64,000 bases of DNA from Hyperoplus lanceolatus (Eukaryota > Chordata > Actinopteri > Uranoscopiformes > Ammodytidae). This document shows, one piece after another, positions 38,200 to 57,325 of the stretch. Numbering within the stretch: the first letter of the stretch is position 1; each line of letters starts with the position of its first letter. The notes beneath the pieces are model-generated. The model was not told the DNA's origin. It did no database searches and saw nothing but the letters and a program-made list of their open reading frames with translations. The position numbers and the translations under genes are program-made. The stretch covers positions 15,330,001 through 15,394,000 of the forward strand of contig CM049395.1 of assembly GCA_026929865.2 (NCBI GenBank), written 5' to 3'.

Positions 38200-38610
38200 T
38201 ACGTCACCAATATTTAGAAAATGATCTTCAAAGAGTGAACTAAATAAAAGATAAATTAATACAGCAAAAATCAATACACATTAGGCAGATCTGGAGTCCC
38301 ACTTTTAAGAAAATATACGTTTTTTACTCTAATTTTTATCAAATCACTGCCCAAAATATTGCATTTTCTCTAAGGCAAAGTTTTGGATCATGATTAATAA
38401 AATAAGAAAAATGTTCTATTGTAATATTGCACTTTTTCTATATATCTGCAGTCTGCATCCGTTGTTATTTGAATTTAATTCTATTATATGTACTTGTATA
38501 ACTTCAATATGATTTGTATGTGCACCTACTACTTACCTGATGTTATGTCTATCTGTTGTCAATAAATAAAGAGTGAAATGAAGATGTCTTTGTCTCATTC
38601 ATGACAGTTA
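38200..38610. other. Short spacer between secisbp2l promoter and cops2 3' end
   Basis: AT-rich, no coding exon. A plus-strand AATAAATAAA at 38561-38570 lies near the end, so a plus-strand transcript or a retroposon tail is possible but unsupported. Confidence 0.4.
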
Positions 38611-38617
38611 AAAACAT

Positions 38618-38623
38618 TTTATT
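38618..38623 (-). terminator. Candidate cops2 polyadenylation signal (AATAAA)
   Basis: AATAAA on the minus strand about 430 nt after the cops2 stop codon, giving a 3' UTR of about 450 nt. T/G-containing sequence follows downstream in the transcript. Confidence 0.5.
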
Positions 38624-39054
38624 CAACATTTAATCCGTCACACTGTTGAAACATTTGATAGCCAGTGAAAGGCAGCTGAATCCTTTTAGTGCTGAGAGAA
38701 TTTGTTTTTATTACCAACAGGCAACAGTATACATTAAAATACTGTGTACAAGTTTTTCATACACATTTGTACTTATTTTTTTTTCTTTATGTGTGTTGCA
38801 CATGGAAGAATCTGCCAATCAGGAACATGAAAAAACAAAAATAAGTGTCTGTGATTTCCCCTCATCACAACAAAACAACACACTTTGAAGACGATCTTGG
38901 GGTTCCTGGAGTCTTCTTGAAATTGGTGGTGGAATTCTCAAAAACTGTGCTGTGTATCTCGTCTCAGAGGATATACTTGAAGAAGCACAGTAGCATACTT
39001 AATGGATGTATTAAAACATGCCATTTTTTCCTTGTCTCTTGAGTCGATATGCCA

Positions 39055-46613
<7,559 letters not shown>

Positions 46614-46800
46614 CTTGTTGCTCTTCCTTGCTTAAATTCAGAGACAGACAGCAGCCCGGCCTGTGCTGTGTTTTGCAGCGATGGTGAGGAGGTGGTGTGT
46701 CAGGGTGGTTAGGCGCACGATCCCGATCCCGTCCATAGATGGTGCTGTTGGATCACATCAGACACATGGATAACGCTACACGATGAGTAGGTGTTTCCCC
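46614..46800 (-). promoter_or_regulatory. cops2 5' UTR and promoter region
   Basis: Sequence upstream of the ATG at 46613. It is moderately GC-rich with several CpGs (46650-46790), consistent with a housekeeping promoter. No TATA box is obvious. In human this promoter is shared head-to-head with GALK2; no GALK2 exon is visible here. Confidence 0.5.
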
Positions 46801-49800
46801 GTCAATGTCTTACCAGCTGCAGTCCTTTGGATGTTGAAGCATAGTTGCCGTAAACTATGTTCTGCAATATAATAATTAGCTTACGCGTTATTGTTGAAAT
46901 AAACTCGTAAGTAGGCCACGTGTGCTCAAGTAGAATTTTTACTTTCGATTTGAATAAACCTAACTTACAGGATAGGCTATAATTAATTTCAAGGGGACTT
47001 TACTCTTTCGATGAGAATTACTAGATCATTCGCAGATTTGAAATATACATGCAAAATAGCCTATTTGTTTTGAAAAACACATTTTAATAAAATATTAAGC
47101 ATTGTTACAGACTGTCTATTATGGGAATAATGCACATGAATCTGCCATCAAAATCCAATAATAGACTATACTATAAATTATAATGACTTAACAGCAACAG
47201 GGACCTTTCTGCTCGGAAAAGCTTAGTTTACTTTCAATATAAAACATTTTTTTGTTGTTTTTTTGTCATTGATTATGAGTAAGCTTCAAGACCCTTTCTT
47301 GCATGTAGTGGCCTATTTCTACTTAATTACATGTGAATACATATCAATACTCTCAACACAGCTCTGCTATGGAAGTTATTTGTGTTAATGACTTTTCTGG
47401 TTGCGTATAGTGTCATGGATTGTAACCACATTTATCAAATAGTTAAGGTATAATGGTTCTTCCTGTAGCCTACATGTATACTGTATACAAACAATACCAA
47501 TTGTATGTAACCTATCCATACAAGTTGAAATATTAATGTGCAGCTGTATAAAATGTCCACATAAAATATCTGACTTGATGTATCATCACTGACTTTAGGG
47601 TCTCTGGGCTCTCGATATAAACTGACACAAACAAAATGGGACAATCGCAAGCACTGACCCGGCAGCGGTAACCACACAACAAAAACACGCACAACCACCG
47701 CCAGAATGCACACATACAATGTACCCCAAGTTCATTAGGTTCATCTGAACCGCTGGCAGTGAGAAAGGTCTCACTAAACCCAAGTCAAGGACAGCAGTCC
47801 AAAACAAGAAAAAGAAGGTCACTTCTTTTATCCAGTGGTTAAGTATTAAGATTGCTTATTTAAGTTAAAAAACTAAAGTTGTACCAGCAAAATAATTTAA
47901 GTATTAACAGTGAAAGCACTCAACAATGTACCCTCTCAGGACTTTGAGTTGGACCTGATTTGAGTGATTAGTTGAGCATTTTAACTTAGTTACAACTAAG
48001 CAAATATGAGATGATTACATGTTTTAAATGTAAAATCTTAGACTGCAAATTAACTGATAGCTAAACCAAAACAAAAGAAAGAAAATAAAGAAAATAAGTA
48101 GAGTATTTCCCTCTTTAAAGTACAGAATGTGTTGAAAAGCACATCAAAATTGTGCTTATATTTGGTACTTCAGTAAATGTGCATTTGTTCATTTCCACCG
48201 CCACAAATATCCCATGAACTCCAGTTGTGCGTGTCAAATTTCAGTCAGCCCTGTTAATCAAGTTCATGTCAAAAGGATTTTGTGACTGTTTGAGTGTCTT
48301 GGCTGCCACACAGAGAGACCACTGGCCGCATCGCAACCCTCTCTGGCCTCTCCACCTCAATCAGGGGTCAGCCTACATTGAACCTTGCAAGAGATTTTTT
48401 TACTGGAGAGATTGCGTCCCTTTCCGAAAAATTTACGCAACCAGCCCGTGTGTCATCAAGTTGTGATACGTTTATTTCGAAATATTGATGAGTGTGGGTG
48501 AAAAACTCAATTCCATCATCCTACGCAGTCAGTTTTGCCATAATATTTACAATATCCAGACATGAATCACCCACACCATTGCTAGAGGGACAAATCTATT
48601 CACAGAGTGAGTCATAACTCTAAAAGCATAAAGAATGTCCAGAGTAATATTACCTGTACGAAGTGCGAGAGTGTGTGTACAAATGTGTCATAGACTGCAC
48701 TTTACTCAGTTGTATTATTTTTCATGTGCGCACTGAAAGAGTTATTGACCCCCTTACATAAAGCCGTGCTGCGGCTGTCTACTGGTTTCACATTGAAACC
48801 AAAATATTCTAATTGCTCTGCATCACCACTGGGCTTCTGACGTGTGTGTGTGTGTGTGTGAACGCACACACCAGTGCCATGACGCAGTATGTGCACACCC
48901 ATTTGTTGCATGCGTGAGAGGCGTCATTAGCAGCAGTGGTGCGTGTGTAGTGTCTGTCAGCATTTCATTAATTGCACTGGGGTTTGCATCAACACAAAGA
49001 CTTAATGAATGAGCGGTGCTTCTCTGGAATCAACAATGCCAGAAGAGTTGTGGGCCGGAGACACAAGACACATGGGTACTCATACAACCTGATTTGTCAT
49101 CACAACGCCCACACGACCTCCTCAAATTATATGGCATTAGGCTTCTTTTCATACCTGAAATACACCGTTATGTTCACAGCCTGACTAATCTGTCAACACA
49201 TTGACTATCTCTAAAGAGCTCATTTCCCGGCTGTGGTGGGAGGATGCTGCAGTGTTTGAAGGGCAAAAGGAAAACCATCCCAGCTTAATACTACTCTATC
49301 TCAGGCACCAACTTAGCGCCAAAGACTTTTATTTATCTGACTGAGCCAGGGAGATGGTGTGATAAACACAAGTTCATCATGTTTAACCTTGCCATGTAAG
49401 CCCACTGACCTTATTTAGAGTTCTAAAAATGTTCTATTAAGCCTTATAAACACCTCGGAGCAGCCCTTCTGCTTTCAGATAATCTTTGATGATTAATTCG
49501 ATAAAATTAGTTCACCATTCCCTTGGCGTCAATGTATACACTGGGTTTTATAAGCCGTTTAATTTTTGGTTGCCAAAAACTGTTTTATGCCGAACTTAAT
49601 AACCCTAATAGAGTTAATATAATCTCGTTTCTGACAGTTCCTTAAACATGAGACAAGAGTCTTTAATATATCTCCAGCATGGCATCTGGCAGCAAAAGCC
49701 GGTGTACCTCTCTCAGCAGGCGGACTGCTTGTATACGCTACACAAATGGCTCTCACCACTAAAGTGCTCACACACAGGGGTGCTAAGGCTTGTTGTACTG

Positions 49801-50338
49801 CTGCCAACTCCCTTGTAGATCATTACTCATACATGCACACAAATGCACGCATAGTCACACATATAAATATTCACATAGTCTACACCTTATGTGTGTGTAT
49901 AAATGGTCTAATAAACACACCTGCTTAATAAATGCCCTACGAACCTGCACAGTTGCCAACCTTAATCAACATACCCTGAGGTCATCATAGCGGCTCTCAT
50001 TTTCTCAACTCTGCAACTGCAAGATGCGTGACTACTAGCCAGTTTGTTTTTTCTCTTACTATTTTTTTGTTGTTGCTGTTTTCATTTTTACAAGGTATGT
50101 AGAAGTGTGTCTCAATTTCAAGCAACAACTTCCATCAAGTTGGGCTGTTATTACAGATGAAATCCAACTTCTATGAGCCGAAAACAGCCACTGCAGCCAA
50201 GTCCACACACAAACTCTCCCCCTGCCTCACACGCTAGCATACTTTGGTATGTGTGTGGTATGTGCTTTGAATGAGCTATGCGTATTGCAGTTTGAAGGTG
50301 CTGGGGGAATCTGGAGAGTTTGTGTGTATTATTGATTT

Positions 50339-50341
<3 letters not shown>
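46801..50341. other. Gene-free stretch
   Basis: No coding exon recognised on either strand. In particular no galactokinase motif of GALK2 is seen on the plus strand. Short TG/CA runs occur near 48842-48860. Confidence 0.5.

Positions 50342-50383
<42 letters not shown>
50342..50383. repeat. (ATTG)n microsatellite
   Basis: About ten ATTG tetranucleotide units followed by an A-rich stretch. Confidence 0.95.
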
Positions 50384-50385
<2 letters not shown>

Positions 50386-51372
50386 GTATTTCAGACAAAA
50401 AAATACAAAAACAAAATGAAAAGCATGAAAATACAATAAACAAAAATTATGTTTAAATTATTTCACAAAAACAAACTACATATAAATATAAATGTATGGA
50501 GGTTTGAAAAATACCATCCAACAAACACTTTCATTCTTAATTGGGTATATAGGTTGCTGCTGGACACAGCACTCAGGACAATCCAGTGCCTACAGCAACG
50601 AGTTAAGTGGAACCAACCTACAGTACACCAAACTGAGCTAGACTTGACTGATATGGGCCCAACACACCTGGGCCAATGCATGATGTCCGATGTCAGGTTT
50701 CGGACTCACTTAATCTGTCGATTCAGTAAATATCAAAACCCAGAATTAAAGCGGCTACGAGTAACATTTAAATATCTTTTAAACAGCCTCATGTTTCCTC
50801 TCATAATCATAAATTACCTTTAACAGCAAACGAGACCATCAGTGCAAAGAAAGACGTTTTTAAATAGTTTTTATTACTGCTTTTGGTCTGGTCGCACACC
50901 CTGTCCGATTTTCGGTTCGCTCGGGCAGGCTCTATGGTCACATATCCATATTGGTCGCAGATTTCAGTGTGGCGCAGCAACGTGATTTGAGAAGCCTATC
51001 CCTCCAGGTGAGGGAAGTGGAGCGGGAGCCTTGTTTGAGACAGTTATTTGTCGTCATAATGACTGATAACGGGGCTGAACCATCAAAGAACAAAATTAAA
51101 ATGCAATGAAGAAAAGCTAAAAGGGAGAGTGATATAGGCTACGGCAGGGACGAGGGCGTTGCCAAGCAACGTGTATACAATTTCACGAGAGCGAAACTAG
51201 ACTGCAGTGTTTACTCCTAAATGAATGAGCGGTTGGCACTAACACACAGTTTGCTTTGCTTCACCATCATCAGATAACCATTATCTGAAATAGTCATTAT
51301 TTACATCAACAACACAAACACATTACCTCATTGTGATCCATACTAACTGCCGTCTCTCGTTCATTCGCTTTC
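50384..51372. other. Gene-free stretch
   Basis: A 124-codon open frame at 50449-50823 has no recognisable domain and no supporting context. Nothing else stands out. Confidence 0.5.
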
Positions 51373-51524
51373 TGTGAGGACACGTCTTTCAGCTCCGTGA
51401 GAGAGAGAGTAGTTAGGTGACACTGCTGCATCTACTCATTGCAATCAGGTGTGTGTGGCAGTGACTGGCATTAGTTGATGCAGTGTCAAAACCACTCTCA
51501 CGGAGCCGAAAAGAGTCCTCACAC
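51373..51524. repeat. Imperfect foldback repeat
   Basis: The left part (TGAGGAC...GCTCCGTGAGAG...GACACTG) recurs as its reverse complement in the right part (CAGTGTC...CTCTCACGGAGC...GTCCTCA). Arms are about 65 nt with small gaps and the centre is near 51450. It is possibly a MITE remnant; no target duplication is identified. Confidence 0.6.
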
Positions 51525-54500
51525 TTTCAACACACGGACAAGCACTATATTGCGCCCTTCTCAGTTCACACTCGCATGCCTGTCACGCGCTAGTAAACAG
51601 CTTTGCGACAGCGGGCGTCGTAAAAATACTACCGCTTTTGTCCAAAGGGGACGCCAACGTGCCATCTTACTCGTAGTGGCTTTAAAAGGAATATTTTAAA
51701 AAAAAATGGAAAAAATGTGAATTCACTTAATTGCCAAGAGTTAGATAAGATGATTGATACATCTCTCATATTTGCACAGTAAAAATTAAGGTATTGACAA
51801 CAACTGGTTTGGTTAGCTTAGCTTAGCGTAAAGACTAAGCAGCTAGACTGTCCAATGGTAAAAAAAAATCTCTCTATCAGCACGCTTAAAGCTCCCTAAT
51901 TAACATGTCTCATTTGTTTAATTTGTGCAATATTTGTGCAATAAAATAAGCATAAAAACAACACATAATTCTAAAGTGGAGTGGGGATATTTTGTGGACT
52001 ATTTGTTGGTAACCGCTAAAACAAGACTCCGAGAAAGGGTTAGTGCGTGTTTCTTATTATGACAAACTACTCGTTTAAGGATCACTCCACATCCATAACT
52101 CACTAAAAATAAAACAAAAGTGAAGTCGGTTTCGGGCACATACTTCTGCATGACCGGTCACATATTTGTCTTTGACTGAAATTCTTTAAACATTTTGTAA
52201 TGCAGAGCAATTCTTCCGAGATAATTATAGAGCTAATGATATTACTTGTTTTAGTAGAAGGGAAATTGGTAAGAGTTTATTTTTTCATAACTACAAACAT
52301 ATCGCTAGGTCCAGCCAACCAAAGCTTTCCCTGCAGCGCAGAGCTCCAGAATATCCCACCCAGGCTCGCTGATGTGACACATCCCCCCCGCCCCCCTCCG
52401 ACAATGGGATAGCAGGCTAACAGCTCAGAGCTGCCTTGTTTTTATTATTCTCCTTTGCAGATGAAAATAAAAACAGATGAGACACCAAAGCCAGTCCAGC
52501 TTTTAGGATGCAGAGTGCAGGAGGGGATTTTTGATATACCCATAGTCTCTCCTGCCGCCTCCTTTCACCCCTTCCCCTGCAACTCCCTCGTTTGGTTTAA
52601 AAATCAACCTGAGAAAAAGGTATATTTTGGTGCCCTTACATTTCTCATCTTGATGCTGAGGCTATAGGCTTGGTGGTGTTTCAACAGTACTACATCCAGC
52701 GCCAGTCTGACATGAAGATGCGTAACACTGTAGATGCTTTCATTACCATAAGACATACTCAAATCCTTTAGCTGATAGGATACTGGTTTATACTGAGTGA
52801 GTCCACTGTGATGAACTCACCTTTTTCTGTCACAGTGAGAGTAAGCCGAGTGATTTACGCTGACAGCCAAGCTCAGAGGAGCCACAGCTGTAAAAGTGCT
52901 TGTCAGAAGTGGAGTAATAAAACCTTTGCTTGCGCATAACTCGGCTCCTGTTGAAAGGCTTGCGTGTGTCTTCAGCTTCCATATACTGTAAATATAGATC
53001 AAATGGCGTGCCTATTTCTGGAAGATCCAAGCATGCCTATACTATTGGCGAATTATTGTCTACCCCGGGGTCTCTTTCTCCCCTTCTCTGCAAATGTGTC
53101 CTTGTAGTTTGATTTTCTGTCTATTATTTATCAACTTCGTTATGGTTTGCAGCTGTTGGTTTGTTAGTGTCTCTTTTCATAGTTTCTGTTTTGTCAATGT
53201 GAGAACAGGGCCCAATTTGCTCGGCTAACACTTATGCACCATGTGTTGCACATTGTGGGATAAATGCTGCAAACAAGACTAAATTACACTATTACAAGTA
53301 TTGATATTAAAATAACCTATGTCTACCAGTGTGCAATCAATATTTACATGTTTGGATTAATATCAGTGAGTAATTGCAAAGCTATTGCAGAAATCCCCAG
53401 AGATAAACTTTATCCCGAATTCAACCTGTGTTAGTTTTGCAACAGAGGATACAGTCTCTTGTTTATATTGTACAAATATCTGCAAACTTTCTTTGGGCTT
53501 TTAGAGCTGAAAGAGAATGACAAATTCTTGTTTCGGAACGGAGCCAAAGCTTGAAGTTGCACGCAGTGACACTGCAATGAAACAGATGTTATACTGACTG
53601 AATGCACACTATGTATGGCATAATGTAGGCCTGTGCCATCTGACCTGTTGTCACTCTAGAAGGCTCTTACGTCTGAGGCTAAAGTCTACAAGCAATCCCC
53701 AGATCAAATAAAAGCCCTCACATACATCCATTAAGATCTACTTTGTTTATTCCTCCGCTAGTGAGATGCACACATTGTGAGCTCAGACTGGTTGTCTACT
53801 ACCAGGGAGGCATGTGAGATTTTCCACAGTCAGTCACAAATAGTAACTTTCCATTGCATGGGACTGGGGCCCTAGCTGAGAGATCACTTTGATATACCTT
53901 ATCTATCTCTTGAGTGCCCTCAATGTTACATGCCAACAAATTGAAGTTCTTGGAAAAGACGGGCATTTAAGTGGGGTGAAAAACATCTTGATCACAGTGT
54001 AGATTGACGGCCATTTGTTGGCTCTAGCCTTGTTTATGTTTGAGACAGCAAGTGGCCATGTATGTGTCAGTCTGACTGCCCGTTGGTGCACATGTGTGTT
54101 AGTTAGTTGGTGCTTTGATGAAAGTTGTGTCTGGCCCTGTTGCACAACCTCCCTGGAGGCGAAGGATCCACTGTGATCTTCCATTTCCCATTTTACTTGA
54201 TGAAATCTCTGGTACGCAAAAGATAAGGAGCTTTGGCAGGGGTGACACTGTTACTGTTAAAACTCTGGCCCCTGCTGCAAATTAAGCACATATTCTCACA
54301 GAAAAAATAGCCCAATCGTCACAGATCACCGTAAACAGACATTTAACAAGGAGCATGATCAAACCCACATCAAAACCACATTTGTGTCCCCTTTGCAGGC
54401 AGTGCATACATAAACTACTACAGATGATGGTGTGGTTAACAGCAGTTAGGCTCTCCAATAAGGGAGGGGAGCGAAAAGGACAAACAGTACTTCAGCATTC

Positions 54501-55450
54501 AGCATTTTCTTCTGTCGTCCCATATTAATTAAGTCCTGTTGAAAGGCTAAGGCTTAAAGACAGGGAAAAGCCCTGAGAGGTGCACAAATTGTAGCAAGAC
54601 CAAAGCTGAAGCTTGTACCAAGACATGGGGTTGGGGCAAGTGTTCAGCATAGTAGGGCCAGCGGTGCACTGGATAACACTTTGCAGTTGATATTAAATCC
54701 AACTTGGTTGCCACACTATTTTATATTTATGTGCACGAGATTCGTGCTAAGAATAATAAAACAAATGTTATTACGCATATACTAATTTATTACTGATTTA
54801 GACAAGGCATATGGCTCGGGTTTAGCCATGGCCAGAGTAGAGGCTGGCCGCCTGCCAATGGTCACATGCGTTTGTAGACTCTTGTGCTTGTAAAGGAGAA
54901 CCAGGCAGACACTTTCCACCCCTGGGGTAAACTCATGGGCTTAAAGCATAACAAACAACATAATACAGTACATTTATATCATTCACAGTGTTGTCTACAT
55001 GTAAACTGTCTATGTTATGTTGAAGTCTGCTAACCACATATTTACACAGAAGCAACAGTCTATAGTGTAGTGAACGAATGTTTCAGAATACCATGGAAAT
55101 TAATGAATGTGAGCAAACCTGTGAGGTTTCAGCCTGAAAAAGATACATATATTCTGTATTGCGTGATTGAATTTTTTTTTGTGGTTGTTTTTGTTCTGTC
55201 GTAACCCACAAAAATAAGGGTCGGGAACCACAGCAGAGTAACTTACTATAGAAATTAAAGAGTTTTACAATCTGTAAAGAGTTAGGAGGCGGCGGAGACA
55301 GGGGTTTAGAAATGGTTCTGGGCACATTTCCCACCAAGGCGGGAATTCCATCCCGCTACACCAATCTGGAGATGTTTACCTACAAAATGTAGAAGCATGA
55401 TGCAGTGTCTATGTGTTGGTGTCAGCATGTGTGTGTTTTTGTATGCGTGC

Positions 55451-55452
<2 letters not shown>
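51525..55452. other. Gene-free stretch
   Basis: No coding exon recognised. At 52455 a reading frame follows a good acceptor-like tract, but its protein resembles nothing I know and there is no partner exon. Confidence 0.45.
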
Positions 55453-55488
<36 letters not shown>

Positions 55489-55599
55489 TCAAAGGAGACC
55501 CTCAGCTCTCGTGACTCTGGCTGAGGATAGAAGCAATGGGTGGGGAAGATACTATCAGGCCCTGATTTCTGTGGCTATGATGACATCCAGATAATAGCC

Positions 55600-55640
<41 letters not shown>
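55453..55640. repeat. Opposed (TG)n and (CA)n microsatellites
   Basis: A TG run at 55453-55487 and a CA run at 55601-55640 are separated by 113 bp, so the pair is an inverted repeat. They lie in gene-free DNA. Confidence 0.95.
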
Positions 55641-55642
<2 letters not shown>

Positions 55643-56887
55643 GATCCACATGCACAAGCATCTCCTCTGCTCTGAGCCCGCCATCACCGGTCTCTCATAC
55701 ACACACTCCTGCGTGCACACCCAGAGACGCACACCCAGAGACACAGACACACACACGCCAGAGTCTGAAAATTACAGCTTAGCATGCAAGCATTGAGCAG
55801 ATGGGTTCCCTAATGACTGTTGTGTACAGTGCAGAAGGAGTATGCTGCTTTCCCATTACACTTCCCCCTTACATCTCACTAGACCCCAAAGCAAAGGTCT
55901 GGTTTTAATTTACTTTATGTCTTAACTGGTACTAGCATGACATATGCAAGTTGCAGGTGGTCAGATTATGAGAAAAAAAATGAAAGCATATTGAGTACTG
56001 CTCTGCACTTGCCTTTTACGTCTATGGGAGGGAGGGAATCACTTGTCAAATGCAATGAAAAGTTTAATATTTGTGGGCCTTCAGCCACTTGATTAAGTAA
56101 CATCATCTACTTTTTTGCTTTGTTTTTATACCTATTTGTTCTCTAAAACAGCACGACATGATTAAAGTCTACCACTGTCAACGGGTCCTTAAAAAACAAT
56201 CTTTTTTCAGAAGAAGAGGCCTTAAATCACATCAGTGTGTTAGCGTGAGAGTCTGAGGTAGAGTGCTGTTGATCTGTCATGATTGCTGTCAAGGGATGAT
56301 TACTATAGCATGATCTCATTTAATGATCTAATATTTCAAAAGATATCGCCCCACTCTCCTATTATCAAAGGGGGATAATTTTCCTCGTCCTTGGAGAGCA
56401 CTTGGACAATATCCTTGTGTATCAGAGGATTTCTATAATCAATAAAAATTGGAAACATTCTGAAATAATCCATTTTTAAACTAACGCAAAGAGACAAGAC
56501 TAAATTGACCACTTTTGAACCGTATGATTTACTCTTGTACTGGCATACCAGGCTTATGTTGTAAAGCATTGGCCATTTTTGTGAATTAAATGACTTTTCA
56601 ACTCCATTTTAACAGACACAAGCAAAGATGACTGAAACACCTGATAATAATCTGATATCACCTGTTGGAGAGGGTTAACTGAATATTTTATAGCAATAGT
56701 ATCCTGGTAATGTTAGCCTCTCAGTTTGATTACGCCCAGATGGCCATTAGCTTATTATGTCATTTGGTATAACATTGCACTTCTTTTGTGGAAAACTTCA
56801 AGTGTCCAACAAGTGAGGTGAGCAAAAGTGATTAGGTTGTGTCATGACCAAAAACAAATATGTGATTTAATCTCTATAGAGCCTCCT
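55641..56887. other. Gene-free stretch
   Basis: Nothing beyond short open frames and CA-rich sequence around 55690-55760. Confidence 0.5.
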
Positions 56888-57115
56888 CTGTCTGAAATAT
56901 GCTACCTATCAACATAAGGCATATCAGAAGTAGGTTTTCCTAGACACTTAAAACAAGAATATATTATTGCATGTTAGGATGTCACTTGTTTTTGTTTTTT
57001 AACAAATATTGTTTGTACACTGTCTGAAATATGCTACCTATCAACATAAGGCAGATCAAACGTTTTCTTAGACACTTAAAACAAGAATAAATGATTGCAT
57101 GTTATGTCATTTGTT
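56888..57115. repeat. Direct duplication, 132-bp period
   Basis: A block starting CTGTCTGAAATATGCTACC at 56888 recurs at 57020 with small changes over about 95 bp. The sequence at 57257-57325 (GCTAATGGGGATCCAAATAA) resembles the 3' tail of a fish retroposon, so the whole stretch may be a rearranged element. Confidence 0.75.
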
Positions 57116-57325
57116 TTTTGAACTGTATGTTTCTGTTTTCAATGTGTAACTTTATCTTTTGCCCTTTTTTAAGATTACTGATTTACTGTTTGTTTGTCTT
57201 GTTTCAATTAGTTTTTTCTAAATCACTGTTTATTTAGACTTGTATATTTGTTTTAATGTGGGACTCAAGGAGAAGACCAACTACTTGGTGGAAGCTAATG
57301 GGGATCCAAATAAAGAAAAAGACCA

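Noticed and set aside
50342-50383. CRISPR-like array
   Set aside because: It is a simple ATTG microsatellite without spacers.
50449-50823. 124-codon open frame as a gene
   Set aside because: No recognisable domain, no splice partners, AT-rich composition and no context.
52455-52667. Reading frame after an acceptor-like tract as an exon
   Set aside because: The 70-residue protein resembles nothing I know, and no donor or partner exon supports it.
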